Positions 36,605-48,171 of a stretch of 64,000 nucleotides of DNA are shown piece by piece. Source of the stretch: Rusavskia elegans. Taxonomy: Eukaryota; Ascomycota; Lecanoromycetes; Teloschistales; Teloschistaceae. The translations under genes and the position numbers were made by a program. Where the stretch lies: the NCBI GenBank assembly GCA_011316305.1, contig SAUG01000123.1, positions 120,182-184,181 of the forward strand, written 5' to 3'. The notes below the pieces were generated by a model. The model was not told where the DNA came from. It saw only the letters and a list, made by a program, of their open reading frames with translations, and did no database searches. How positions within the stretch are numbered: the first letter of the stretch is position 1; every line of letters begins with the position of its first letter.

Positions 36605-37049
36605 TCGAAAGCGAATAGTGTCTGTGAAAACTGGCGTAGAGGGGAGGGATTATCTCTTAGACTCTGTAGCTTTAGTCAAGGGAGATATCCTTTAATGAAT
36701 GTAGTGATCGGCCCCAAGCTTTTTCAAAGGACCAAACCATGTTGGAACCAAAATGAGGTTCCTCGGCGATACTGCTCCGGTGGCCTTGGCAAGCTAGGCT
36801 GAAAGTAGGCCGAAGGAAGTTGTGATAACAATATCCCTTTTCATATCCGAAATGGTAATTAGAAAAGTCTGAAACTTTGGTAGACCAAGGAACCTGACTA
36901 TATTTTATTTTCGTACTTGATCGTGATACGGAATCGACCTTTTCTGCCATTGCGTAAAGCTCTACCACATGTAGAGCATAGGCTTCGAAGCCATTCGTCC
37001 CCACGAATGCCTACTTTTCGCAAGACAGGTAGAAAGGGTGATGCGATAT
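36605..37049. other. Intergenic spacer, nothing recognised
   Basis: This is the upstream region of the DUF1772 gene and the 3' flank of TRAPPC13. Small frames only. Confidence 0.5.
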
Positions 37050-38179
37050 TCAAGGTTGTTTCCTCGTCGTTAACCAGCCAGTGGTAAGAAACCCGGGATC
37101 GCCCATCGACGTGCGCCATCGGATAGTGACCTGACCCAAGATAATCCTTCCATCTTTGGTCGTCTCTACCTGCGACTTCGACTGCTTCCCATCAGGTTGC
37201 TGCTTGATCAGGAATGCAACTTGCGTCACATCTCGTGGGACGAGGAAAGGACATTCCGTCTTTTCAGTCCCCGGCCATGATACATCCCAGTTGATAGAGG
37301 TGGTGTTGAACGACGGCTTTGGAGAGAAAGCGACTTTTTCCAACGTGATTGGTCCATCGGCCATGTTTTCCAGCTGGGCTTCCAGCGCGAAAGATGCCGG
37401 CTTCGTTTGAGAACGCTTCTCATTTCGATGTTCTTGCACCGGGAACTCCGAGACCTTAGTCCGAACACTTAAACAAGGAGCTGCGATGAATTGATAGAGT
37501 TTTCGGAACGTTCGCGTCCTACTTCTCGATTCATTTTCATCATTAGAAGCAGTCTCGGTATAGGTGATGCTGACTGCAAGGACATGATTCCCCTCGGACT
37601 GAAGGTCGAATCGTACGATCCGCTGTAATGACTCTCCAACAGCGAGATCGGAGTGATCCTTTTCATCATCAGCTGCCGCCAGCTCGAATGGGACGGTCTG
37701 TGTTGGCGCCTGCATTTCGGCTGTCATCTGAACGGAAGAAACTGTACGATCAGCACCATCTGGTAGCTCATTGTTTGCGCATAGACTGCAGGAGAAGGTT
37801 TCCCCAACGTAAGCTGAACCAAAAGTAGGTGGTAGAGTCAGCTGGAGAGAGCATCAGCCTCCTTCACACAAGTGGTTATAAACCTTTGATGAATACCAAG
37901 GGGCTGAAAACGAAACCGGTTGTCTCATAAAATTCATGGTCCAGAGGGGCATTTGGGCTGATTGGCAGATCAGCACCTTTCGAAGGCTCTGGAAGGCGTG
38001 TTTGTTCTGAAAACGAAGGTCGAGACAAGCTTTGTACCGTCAAACTTTCATGTACAGAATAAGGGGAGAGATGCAAACCGTAGGACTGGATGTTGGCAAT
38101 ATTAGCATTTATGAACAGATTTAGGGATCAGACCCTAACCTTTCAATGAAACAGAATGTGGCTCCTTGAGAGTTTCCAT
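37050..38179 (-). CDS. trappc13: TRAPPC13 (DUF974), TRAPP trafficking complex subunit
   Basis: The 323-residue protein is the fungal TRAPPC13 homologue, a subunit of TRAPP complexes that activate Rab GTPases at the Golgi. Exons: 38140-38179, 38079-38085 (7 nt), 37897-38029, 37050-37841; introns of 54, 49 and 55 nt. Splicing through the 7-nt exon TCCTACG gives PHSVSLKVLRLSRPSFSEQ, the conserved start of the family; no other splice I tried kept this. Further family blocks are DLPISPNAPLDHEFYETTGF, LPPTFGSAYVGETFSCSL and the C-terminal TTGWLTTRKQP. It is divergent from the membrane-protein gene at 39038. Confidence 0.88.
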
Positions 38180-39037
38180 TGCCTCGAGATCGTTGCCGAC
38201 GACGGTTCAGAACAAAAAGGGTCTTTACAGCGTGAGGAACTCAGAACTCATGTACGTATAAATGAGTTACGAAAGACGAAGCCGAGAGAAATGAGGACAG
38301 GAAAAAGTAAGTAGATAGCCATGGCGACATTAGCTGATCTCTACCGTGAGCCATTATCGAGGAAAATATCCAAAAGTTATTTACGGTTCGTGGCTGCTTG
38401 AACGTGAAGACCTGCATGAACATGACATTTAAGGTCGATGCGGGCCCAAGGGGCCTCTGATAATTAGGCCTAGCGCTCACTCATTACGCGCACTATTTAG
38501 CTAAGGTACTCCCCTCCGTGGCTCATAGATTTCCGGATGAGGTAGATGTTGGAGCTGTCATATCCTACTAGGAAGCCAATATAATCCCTTGGGAGAAGCT
38601 TCTCCGTGCGTGCAATGTTCTTGTTGAGCGGGTAGGCTTTACAGCCATATATACGTAGAGAATACTATTCGAGGCCGCTACCGGAGCTCGCCCTTATCTA
38701 GGTTATCTACGCATGTATGCCTGTAGAGCCTACCCGTTCAATAAGAATATTACACGCACGGAGAAGCTTCTCCCAAGGGCTCATATTGGCTTCCTAGTAG
38801 GATATGACAGCTCCAACATCTACCCATGTGGGATTTGACACCTAGACCAAAAGAACGCGCGTGGCCAACTAATGTCAAATAGGATCATACAGTCTCAAGC
38901 AACGTTTGATCGCCGCAGGGGTGCACAAAGCTTGGCAAATGCGGCGCAAGGTGTTCTCATCGAACATGCGACGACATTCCCGCAAAAAACAACACCCACC
39001 AACATGATCCCTCGATAACACATTCCACCTCACCGCC
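38180..39037. other. Divergent intergenic region containing an inverted pair of retroelement fragments
   Basis: This 858-bp region lies between the start codons of TRAPPC13 and the membrane-protein gene at 39038. It contains the inverted Copia-type fragments at 38541-38824. Otherwise only short frames are present. Confidence 0.6.
38541..38824. mobile_element. Inverted pair of 119-bp Copia-type integrase/RT fragments
   Basis: Arm 1 (38541-38659) is the reverse complement of arm 2 (38706-38824), with a 46-bp spacer. Arm 2 read on the plus strand encodes NKNITRTEKLLPRAHIGFLV followed by GYDSSNIY, matching the region after the Copia integrase core (typically ...PRAxIGxLVGYxxxNIYRIW). The arms are close but not identical, differing by scattered transitions and a few other changes. 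They lie between two divergent genes and could fold into a long hairpin if transcribed. The remainder of the element is absent. Confidence 0.8.
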
Positions 39038-40211
39038 ATGGTTCAAATCACTCTCTCAACGTTCGTCCCTCGCCCCATTCCCCTACAACCCCCAACTAAC
39101 CAACTAACCAACTAACCAAAACCCTCACAGTCTCAAAACCCTCCTCATAACCCTCGGCCCCTTCCTCCTCCCCCGACTCCTATCCTACTACCGCTCCTAC
39201 CGCACCAAATCTTCCCAAACGAAAAGCATCCCTATCCGCCCCCTCCCCTCTCATCTCTATCGCTCCCTAAACATCCTATTCATCTCCACCGTCCTATCCC
39301 TCCTCTCCACCCTCCCCTATTTCGCCCCCGAAAACATCTTCACCCTCACCTCCTCCCGCATCCAAACACCCACCGACGTCCTCTTCACCCGCCTTGCTCT
39401 CCTCCGCCCCAATCAAACCCTCACAAGCCTAGACCACCAACTCAAACCCCGAATCGCGAGTTTAGATGCTCGATGCTTGTACCTCCAATACGGACCCGAC
39501 GTCCTAACGCACTGCCCCTTTTGTCTATCCGATGAACCATTCTCTTATTTCTGGTACGCCCTTCCTAGCATCCTCTACCCACATATCCTGCACCTCTTCG
39601 CTCTCGGCGCCGCGACTTCTTCAGCCATCGCCCGCAAAGAGGGGAATCGATGGCGCAATTCGGCCGTTCTTTTGGGGGTGGGGCTAGCGGTTGCGGAGTG
39701 TTGGATTACGGGGAGCAGGAATTGGAAGGCGAATGCGAGGGCGGTGAGGGCGGAGGATTTGGATCATTTCTTTTGGGGAAGCAGGGTTTGGAGGGGGGTG
39801 GGGTTTGCGGTTGCCGATATGGTTTTCGCGGGGTTTATGTGGGTGGCGGGGACGAATCGGTGGTTTGTGGTGCCGCCAACGGCGGGAGAGAGGATGGAGG
39901 GGGCGCTGAGGATGTTGGAAGGGGCGAGGGGACGGATGGCGGCGTTGGGGATTGTGAGGAATGTTGTTGTTCGGGATGAAGGCTTGAGGAGGAGGGGGGA
40001 GGCGTATTGGAGGAAGGAAGGGGCTGTGATGGCGGAGGTGTTGGAGGAGAGGGAAGTTGTGGAGGGGATTAGGGGGGCGTTGGGCAGTGGGCGGATCAGT
40101 GTCTCGCAGGTGGAGGAGGATGCGAAGAGGTATGCTGAGGGCATTGTGGGGCCCACGAACCTTATGATGCAGCAACCGCAGCAGCCGCAGCAGCCGCAGC
40201 AGCAGCAATAG
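39038..40211 (+). CDS. Conserved fungal multi-pass membrane protein, function unknown
   Basis: Exon 1 is 39038-39060 and exon 2 39131-40211, with a 70-nt intron; total 367 residues. The first part has hydrophobic segments (LLITLGPFLLPRLLS, LNILFISTVLSLLSTLPYF) followed by a conserved Cys motif LTHCPFC near a second hydrophobic stretch (YFWYALPSILYPHILHLF), then VADMVFAGFMWVAG. The C-terminal part is charged and ends in a short Gln/Pro repeat encoded by CAGCCG units. I recall similar fungal proteins labelled misleadingly as chorismate-synthase-like; nothing here supports that enzyme. The coding strand switches from C-rich to G-rich near 39640. Confidence 0.75.
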
Positions 40212-40398
40212 CAGCAATAGCATTTAGAGAGGATGTAGGAATACATTGTACTTGATTGATGCTCTTGTTCAACGCCTTGTTCGTCCAGGGCCTATGTAGT
40301 CAACCTTCAACGCCAAACCGTGGTATCTAATACATCGAGATCCCCCAACTTCTTCTCTCTCTCGTTTCTCCACCCAAAGTGAATCATCAGCGATTTTG

Positions 40399-41538
40399 CT
40401 ACTTCCTTCCCCCAGTCTTCGGTCTCGGCTTACACTCATCCCCTGTAACGGCATGCAACATGACCTTGTTCGCCAACTGTGGCGTATTGGCACTATACCC
40501 CTTACTCCAATCATAGCTCACACTATACGCAAATATGTTGCCTTGTCTTGAAAAGTCCGTCGCTGTTATCGGCCCTCCTACTTCCGGATAACCTTTCAAG
40601 CGGTGCTTGGCATCTTTGTCCCAGAAATGGAACGTCCCATCTGACCCAGCGGTGCTGAAAGTACCGTGTTGCGGATGGAAGGATATGGCATTGACGGAGA
40701 AGACGTTTGTGTTGTTGCTATTGCCAACGCCCGTTTGTTGGGACCGGTGACATTTGAATGAGAAATTCGCTGAGCTGTCTTTATCTTCGACGTACTGAAT
40801 GGCGCATCTACCCTCCACACTGCCCACAGCGAAACCGCTGCCATCATTGAAGCAGGTCACCACCCTCGTCTGCCATTTCAGGGGCGATTGTATGGTTTTA
40901 TAGAATTTGGCCGGGTCGTTCAGGTTGACAACGTTGATGTAGCGATCCGCGGTGGCGACGACGAGGAGAGTGTTCACCACGTCCAGACTGTAGACACGTT
41001 CCTGGCAGCTGACTGAAGCGACGGGGTTCGCTTGGCGCAAATCCCAGTACTTGATTGTTTTATCCCATGAGCCGGTGACGAGCATCTGAGTGTTCTGTTG
41101 AGGGATGTCGACGAAGCGGGCGCAGCGGATGGGGGCGTCGTGGGCAGCGACTTGTTGGGCTGTGGTGGTGTTGCCGGAAGAGAGGTCCATCATACGGGCA
41201 GCTTTGTCTGCGCCGGCTCCGACTACTTTGGTGCCATCCTATACTTTGTCAGTGAGAAAGGTTAGAGTAGTAAGGGAAAGACGTACCTTTGACCAGCAGC
41301 AACTCAATACTGGCTGTTCGTGTTCGAAGAGAGCTTTCCCTTCGCTTCCTCCCTGAGCATTGATCTCATAAATTCGAACTTTCTTGTCCCATGATGCTAC
41401 CGCTAAATGTTCTGATTGTGGGGAGAATTTGAGATCGGATATTCCGTCTTCTGGTGGTGCATTAATGGCAACATCTTTGGAAATATCGCCCGTTGTATTC
41501 ACACTAGAGGATGCTGCTGCTTGACCGAAGAGAGACAT
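40399..41538 (-). CDS. rae1: RAE1/GLE2 WD40 mRNA export factor
   Basis: The 363-residue WD40 propeller is Rae1 (Gle2), which binds the nucleoporin Nup98 and supports mRNA export and spindle function. Exon 1 is 41287-41538, exon 2 40399-41238, with an intron of 48 nt. The N-terminus MSLFGQAAASSS precedes the first blade (DLKFSPQSEHLAVASWDKKV). Hallmarks are DGTKVVGAGADKAARMMDL, LVTGSWDKTIKYWDLR, EGRCAIQYV and the C-terminal blade with YSVSYDWSKGY. Length and blade order match the family. It converges with the membrane-protein gene at 40211, leaving 187 bp. Confidence 0.95.
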
Positions 41539-42675
41539 GTTGGAGGTTTAGGAGGTTAAGAGAGTGAAAGCTTAAGTAGCAGAGGTCAAGGTCTTAAAGG
41601 GCTTGTGTTCATTTGACGGATAGTCATGACCGAATTAACAGAAGTCAGTGGCATTGTCCGTGCTCTTAAATGTAATAGATTTCTTGATAGGCATCTGCGA
41701 AAGCCAAGGCGTTTTTAAGCGCGACCTACGACTGCCAAGCCTCGCCTAAATTCTACTACAAATTCTCCAGCTCAAGCTTCGTTCTTCTTCACACTCCTCG
41801 CTCAAAGAATCGCAATCAAAGCTCACAAACAGAGACCGCCTCGCGCAGTCTCCCCAACACACACACGCTTTGGGAGAAAGTCCCCGGACACCTCACCCTT
41901 CTTTGCCCACTGGGCTCGGACCGTGCTGAGATTCGCGGAAACGCGCCGCCATAAAAGCAATTTTCGCGGCTTACCTTCGACCTCGCCTCCCTTACCCTCA
42001 TTACCCCCTTCCTTTGCCGTTCGTACTCCCTTTATTCCGCTCATTCCAGCTTTGTCTGGGGTGAGGGTGGGTGAGGGGAGGAGGCAGGGATTGCGTCAGG
42101 TTTGAGGAAAGGGATTCCAGGTGATGGCGGAGGGTTTTTTCGTCAAGATGGATAGTTATGCGATTGCCCCTTTCATCTCCCGTCTTCTGGATGTGAGATG
42201 AGGGGGTAACTCGATGGGGCTTATTCTTGAGGCGAGGAGTCCCTTTTTTGTAGGGTCTGAAGAGTTCTCTTCAATCTTGGATGGTCACATTCTGCTCTTG
42301 AGCGTATCATGAAAGTCATAGGGCTTTTGTGGAAGTTCGAGGGACCAAGATGGTGGAGGGAAGTGCTTGGTCAGACAAGCCAGACTCATTTACGTTCAGA
42401 TGATGATAAACAAATCATAGAGTCAAGCACTTAGGCTCGCCGCAGACGCTACGTGGTGTCGGTGGGCCGCTGACGACATCGATAATGCGTTATGGTATCT
42501 GATGAACGATTTCATACTTTGTCATTTGGTGCAGGCAGGGAAAGCATACGAAGCAAGAGAGACATGTAATGTCACAGAGAATTTCATTTCCAGCTCTGCA
42601 TTAGCTATAAACTGCGCCCAATGTGCAGCCAGTACTCTACAAACGCCACGCTCAAATGCTGGGTATCGCCTGATA
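41539..42675. other. Intergenic region between RAE1 and KEX1
   Basis: This is the RAE1 upstream region and the KEX1 3' flank. Short frames at 41816-42105 overlap each other on both strands and look non-coding. A sharp plus-strand change from C-rich to G-rich lies near 42055. Confidence 0.5.
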
Positions 42676-44713
42676 TTATCCTTTTTCGTTCCCTGCTTTG
42701 CCCCCCTCAGCATGCCCGTTGGCGGTGCCCTTTTTCAGACCTCCACTTTCATCATCTGAGCTCTCTCCACCGATGCTATACCTTTCTCTAGGCTCTTCTC
42801 TAGGCTCACTGACATGCAAATCATCCAATTCACCCTCGTCAAAGTCCCCAGCCTCGACATCCCTCCCGTGCATAGGTCCTCTTGCATCGCGAAACCTCGT
42901 CCCGTTCATGTTGGGTAGGTAATTGCTCGACCCTCCAAATAGGCCTTGATAACCCGCTCGCTTCCTCCGATCTTTCCATACGAACCAACCCCATGCCACG
43001 GCAGCAATAACGACGAGGACCAATGCCACTTCGCCTGACCGGTAGTATGCAGCATATTTGGCCTTTTCGATCTTTGCTTTCTCCGCCTCTTCCGCAACAG
43101 TGCTGTTTGGATGACCACCCACACTCACTTGCACTCCCTTTTCACCATCGATGCGTGAATCAGCTGGCTTGCCTCCGATACTGGCAATGTCGACATCCAT
43201 GAAGCGATCCAACATGTCTCTTGATCTGCGTGGATAGTCGAGGGGAACCATGTGAGATGAATTGTAGAAGAGAATGTATGTCAGATTCCGAGCTTCTTGG
43301 TAGAAACCTGCCGGTTCGCCTTCGAAGGTCCAATCCCTCCGAGGGGCTGTCGTTCCTGGAGAAAGCTCAAATCCTCTTGCGCCATTCCATTCCATGTTAT
43401 GGATTAACTCTTCCGTTCCAACGTGGTTGCAGATGAGATCCTGATCCCCTGAGAAGAGTACGATGGGTACCTGTTCCAGTAATTTCGGAAGGATTGCAAT
43501 GGCCGGTTTGGAGCTCGGGTGGAACGAGGTGCTGACGGCACCCGCACACTCCGTCCAACCAGTCTGTTTGTCTTTGTTGATATGCAGGGCCTGTATGACA
43601 TCTTTTCGACGAAGATACGGTGTCACGTTCTCAAGATCGGGTGGCCAATTCATGCCGCAGCTTGGGTAGGTATCGTCAAGCCTGACATCGTACATGTTCG
43701 TGCAACGACCGTTCTTCTGGGTCAAATCGAGCATCTCAGTCAGGATCTTCTCACACATCGGTTGATCAATCTTGTCTGTTCCGCCGGGTTGGTTGAGTGT
43801 CTTGACACATTCAGAGTACATGGCTTCAAGTTTCTTCGCGACGTCAGTGCCACCCTGAATGAGACCGGCTTGGTAGCCAAATTTCATATATGCGTCGTAT
43901 TGCTCCACCGGAGAGATCCATCCATTACCTATCAGCAGACCAGCCAAGTTCCACTTTTCTTTTTGTTTAGCATTACGTTCGAGTACTGCTTTGGCAATAT
44001 AAGGGATGTGCTGCCCAGCGTATGACTCGCCGGCGATGTAGAGCTGCAATGGCATTAGTAACCATCTTCGGATATCCATTGCGAACACCCACATCGTTGT
44101 TAGCATACTCCGGAAAAATCTTAAAGAATTTGTCGAGGAATTGAACCATCTGATCCGCCATTTCCGTGATTTCGGAAACGAAGCTGTTTGTATCGACATA
44201 GCTGAACCCCGTTCCAACAGGGTTATCCACGAAGAGAACGTTCGCGAATTCATCCCAGGCTCCATCGTTATAGACCAGATGTTCCTTGTCTTTCAGCCGG
44301 TAGGGTCCGATTTCCATCAGAGCTCCATCCATTGAACTGCAGCCCGGTCCACCATTCAGCCATAGGACGGTTCTTTGGCGGTTGGCGATATGGCGATTTT
44401 GGAAATGCCAGAAGAAGAGGTTTCCATGATGCTCGGGTGTGACCTCAATATGCCTACATTCGTTGTCAGATCATGACTGTAATTAAAATAGACAGATTTG
44501 TCAACTCTACCCAGCGTGCATTGTTAGCAGCGGACCGTCAGGTTGACCAGGCAGTGAAGTGATAAAGTAATCCGCCGCGCTCTTCTGAGCTGTCGCAACC
44601 GCAGGCCATATGAGTAGCCAGAAGGACAGCCATGAGAGAAGGCTGGGAAGCATCGGCCTTCGTGGGTTGTGAGCCCTCATCATGTCTGTGTCGCTTGAGT
44701 GTAGGCTTCCCAT
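42676..44713 (-). CDS. kex1: KEX1, Golgi serine carboxypeptidase
   Basis: The 643-residue S10 carboxypeptidase is Kex1, which trims Lys/Arg from the C-termini of secreted peptides in the late Golgi. Exons: 44511-44713, 44093-44453, 42676-44043; introns of 57 and 49 nt. A signal peptide ([19 protein letters not shown]) is followed by MHAGHIEV, the substrate-binding [15 protein letters not shown], the catalytic serine in GESYAGQ, the aspartate in [13 protein letters not shown] and the histidine in SSHMVPLD. A membrane segment ([18 protein letters not shown]) near residue 545 and an acidic cytosolic tail follow, as in the family. The start at 44713 gives a 20-residue extension; internal Mets at 44683 or 44653 are possible starts. 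Confidence 0.95.
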
Positions 44714-45169
44714 CTGCTTCTATGAGGTGGTGTAGGCTGAGTAGAGGACAGAAAGTCCTGTGTCACCGAGAAGGCGTAGTCATCCGTCTTAGTGTGCAGT
44801 TCCGCAAAGGAGCAGGATATTGCAATCTCATCGATCAGAAAGCTTCAACATGCTGGTATTGGTGTTGGGTTGCGGAGCGAAAGCGGTCCGTATTGACGAT
44901 TTCTTTGACTCCCTCGGACCACCCCCCTCGGCAACTTCCGCCAAGACCACCGAATGCACATCACAGGAGTCAAGTATAGACCCTTCCATGCATGTATCCT
45001 TGCATGATTCATGATGCAACGGGGCTTCAAGTATATAAATCACTATTACAATATACTTGTTTGGACGACGTTGAAGATTGCTGCTATTGAATCCCTGAAA
45101 ACTTTTATTCAAGATGCCTAACATGGACCAAGTTACTAGACATTTCCTTCCTTATATCTACGAAAGCTT
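44714..45169. other. Intergenic spacer, KEX1 upstream region
   Basis: This spacer holds the KEX1 promoter and the aconitase 3' flank. Nothing specific was recognised. Confidence 0.5.
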
Positions 45170-47731
45170 CTAAGCCCCTTCTATGCCCTTTTTCTTTGCC
45201 AGCAAATTTAGTGCACTTCCGGCTAAGATGAAACCTGCCTGATCTTCACTGACTGCACATTTGACTCCAATTCTCCTCTCCTGTCCGTCCTTATTTTGGA
45301 CCTTTAAGGCCACATCCCCTTTTCCGCCATTGTTCAGGAATTCATAGAGGCCATCCGTCGTCACGACGTCCCCGGCGCCCAGTGAATCATAATCAGCAGG
45401 ATCGGAGAAAGTCAAGGGGACCACGCCTTGTTTCTTAAGATTAGCTTCGTGGATGCGAGCAAAGCTCTTGGCCAGGATGACCCTACAACCAAGATATCGA
45501 GGTTGGAGCGCAGCGTGTTCGCGCGCCGAGCCTTCGCCGTAGTTCGTTTCTGCGACCACTAACCACGACTTGCCCTGGTCCTTCCACTTGGTCGCTAGAT
45601 CTGGGATGGTGTATTGGGTATTGGGGTCATCGAAGTGATCATAAGCGACATTCGTCTCGCCTGTCTCGGCGTTGGTGGCGCCGATCAGAGTGTTCGCGCT
45701 GATGTTGGGTAAGTGGCCTTTGTACTTGAGCCAGGGCCCGGCGGCGGATATGGTGTCAGTTGTGCATTGACCCGAGATTTTGAGGAGTACGCGGAGATCA
45801 GTGAGATCGCCTTGCGGGAAGGGGGAAAAGGGTTCCAGAGCTGCGAGGCGGGACGAAGTGGGAGAGATGAGAACGGGAGTGGAAGGTGAGGGTGAGCCCG
45901 GTGTAGGGGCGAATGTCGGATTCCCAGCGGCGAAGCCGGACGAGGGAAGGGATGTCCCTACCGGTGGAGAGAACTTGAACGGCTCGCCAGAAGGTGTGGG
46001 GATGGAATCTGTCAGAGGATTGAAGGTTGTGGTGCCGGCATAGGACATTGCGGTGACGAGTTCGGGGGAAGCAAGGAAGTTCATGGTGGCGGCATTACCA
46101 TCGTTACGACCTTTGAAATTACGGTTGTACGAGGTGAAGATTGCATTTGACTCTCCTTTGCTGACGCCGTCTGTGCGTTTCCACTGCCCAATACACGGGC
46201 CGCAGGCGTTCGCCAGGACGGTACCACCCGCGGAGGAGAAGGTTTCCAACGTGGAGTCTCGGGATAGAGTCGCACGGATCTGTTCGCTGCCAGGGGTGAT
46301 ATAGAAGTCTGCTCTGGGTTGGAGGCCAGCGGCAGATGCTTGCTTGACCAGGTCCTCGGCACGAGTCATGTCCTCATAGGAGCTGTTAGTGCAGCTCCCG
46401 ATGAGAGCAGCACCGAAGCTTTCAGGCCAGTCATTGATTTTGACGGCGTCTTTGAATTGGGATAAAGGAGTCGAGAGATCGGGTGTGAAGGGGCCGTTGA
46501 TGTGAGGCTCAAGTGTTGAGAGGTCGATGGTTATGATTTCATCGTATTGGGCTTCAGGATCGGCTCGTAGAAGATTGGATGCGGTAGGGCCAGAGACGAT
46601 TGTAGAAGCTGCTTTTGCAATGGGACCTCGATGAGTGGCTTCCAGATACGGCACCATACTTCCAGAAAATGGAAACAGTGAGGTGGTTGCACCAACTTCC
46701 GCTGGATAAGAAGTGTAAGTTAGCGAAAGCCATCGATATCACAAGTATTGGTTGCAGGTTCCATACCTCCCATATTGCATACAGTTGCCATCCCTGTGCA
46801 GCTGAGAGTATCCACACCGGGACCAAAGTATTCGATTATAAAGCCAGTGCCTCCTCGGACAGTCAGGAGCCCTGCCAGCTTCATGATGACATCCTTTGGC
46901 GCCGTCCAACCGCTCAGTTGCCCTTCAAGCCTGACACCTAGGATCCTCGGAGCTTTCAACTCCCACGGAGCATCCACCATAGCATCGACCGCATCTGCAC
47001 CCCCGACTCCAATGGCAATCGCTCCCAGTCCCCCAGCATTGGGAGTATGACTATCAGTCCCCAACATCATCAACCCAGGCGCAGCATAGTTTTCCAAGAC
47101 CGTCTGATGTATGATGCCTGCCCCTGGCGGCCAGAATTCAATGCCATATTTCTTCGCTGCTGATTCCAAGAAATCGTACACTTCTTTGTTGCCGGTGATT
47201 GATTGGGGAAGATCCACGTCTGCTCCTCGTTCCCCTACAATCATGTGATCGCAATGGATGCTTGTTGGGACCGCTGAGGAAGGAAGCCCGCATGACATGA
47301 ACTGTAGCAGTGCCATTTGCGCTGATGCATCTTGCATGGCCACTCGATCTGGTTTGAGCTTGAGGTTCGCATTGCCTCGAATGTTGGCGCCATTCTGGGT
47401 ATTCGATAAGAGGGACTCCTCGGGATTCTCAAGATGCGAATAGAGGATCTTTTCAGCAAGCGTCAACTGGCGACCCGCACCGAGTATCCTTCGTACGTTC
47501 TGTAGATTTTGGATGGTTCTGGTGTATGGTGGGGTCCTTGAAGAGACGTTGGATTGGACTGGGGAGGTTGATGTGGTCTCTGTTGCGAAAGCTCTACAGT
47601 GGAATCGTGGTGCATTAGTCTGTCTCTCAAACTTTGAGGCATTAGCATCTCGGTAGCAAGGGTGTTCGACTCAGACTAACTCTTAATACGTTGAAAGCTC
47701 TTATTTTGAGCCTTGTCCCGAGGAGAGGCAT
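45170..47731 (-). CDS. aco2: Mitochondrial aconitase-2 type hydratase (ACO2/AcoB-like)
   Basis: This gene encodes a mitochondrial aconitase-family Fe-S hydratase of the fungal second-aconitase type (yeast Aco2, linked to lysine synthesis). The last exon is 45170-46701; a 65-nt intron (46702-46766) splits [20 protein letters not shown]; the preceding exon extends from 46767 to about 47592. The [4Fe-4S] ligands are in [10 protein letters not shown] and [12 protein letters not shown]. Other hallmarks are [13 protein letters not shown] and [17 protein letters not shown] Ser/Pro-rich linker (about 46000-45840) is typical of this paralogue. The 5' end is uncertain: [10 protein letters not shown] reads open from 47592, and a small upstream exon with a mitochondrial presequence is needed. 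[13 protein letters not shown] from 47731 is one candidate, but I could not find a splice that is clearly right. Confidence 0.87.
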
Positions 47732-48171
47732 ATTCGAGGTTGAACGCCCAAGCGAGTCGGAACGAAGCACATTTCCGATACTACGATCGCCGTTACTGAA
47801 ATTTGCTGAGGCATACGTATCTTGATGCACCTCTTCAAGTCATGTTGAAAGCTAATATTTTACATTACACCCTACAGTATGCTTTCCCACGATTGATTAA
47901 ATGCATTAATATTGATCAAATGGCTAGCCCGACAAAGCTCCTACGCGATCTAATATCGCTGATACCCAGAAAATGTCTTGTCGAGCTTCGCGTACCCTTT
48001 CCACAGTCGTCGCATAGCTCAACAAAACCGCCGGCCCCGTCAATGAGCTAGCAATGAATCGAAACACGATACCGTCCATGGCCACAGACGCGTAATTTCC
48101 CAACCAGATGAACGTCGTCGGACCTCTATGTGACAATGCATGAGAACAACCGCAACCCCGGATTATCCAAT
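47732..48171. other. Intergenic spacer
   Basis: This spacer lies upstream of the aconitase and downstream of the CFEM-like gene. Part of it may belong to the unresolved aconitase 5' exon. Nothing else was recognised. Confidence 0.4.

Noticed and set aside
39684..40246. Minus-strand frames of 160-179 codons with Leu or Cys runs opposite the 39038 gene
   Set aside because: Antisense reading of the Gln/Pro repeat and G-rich coding strand; no independent support.
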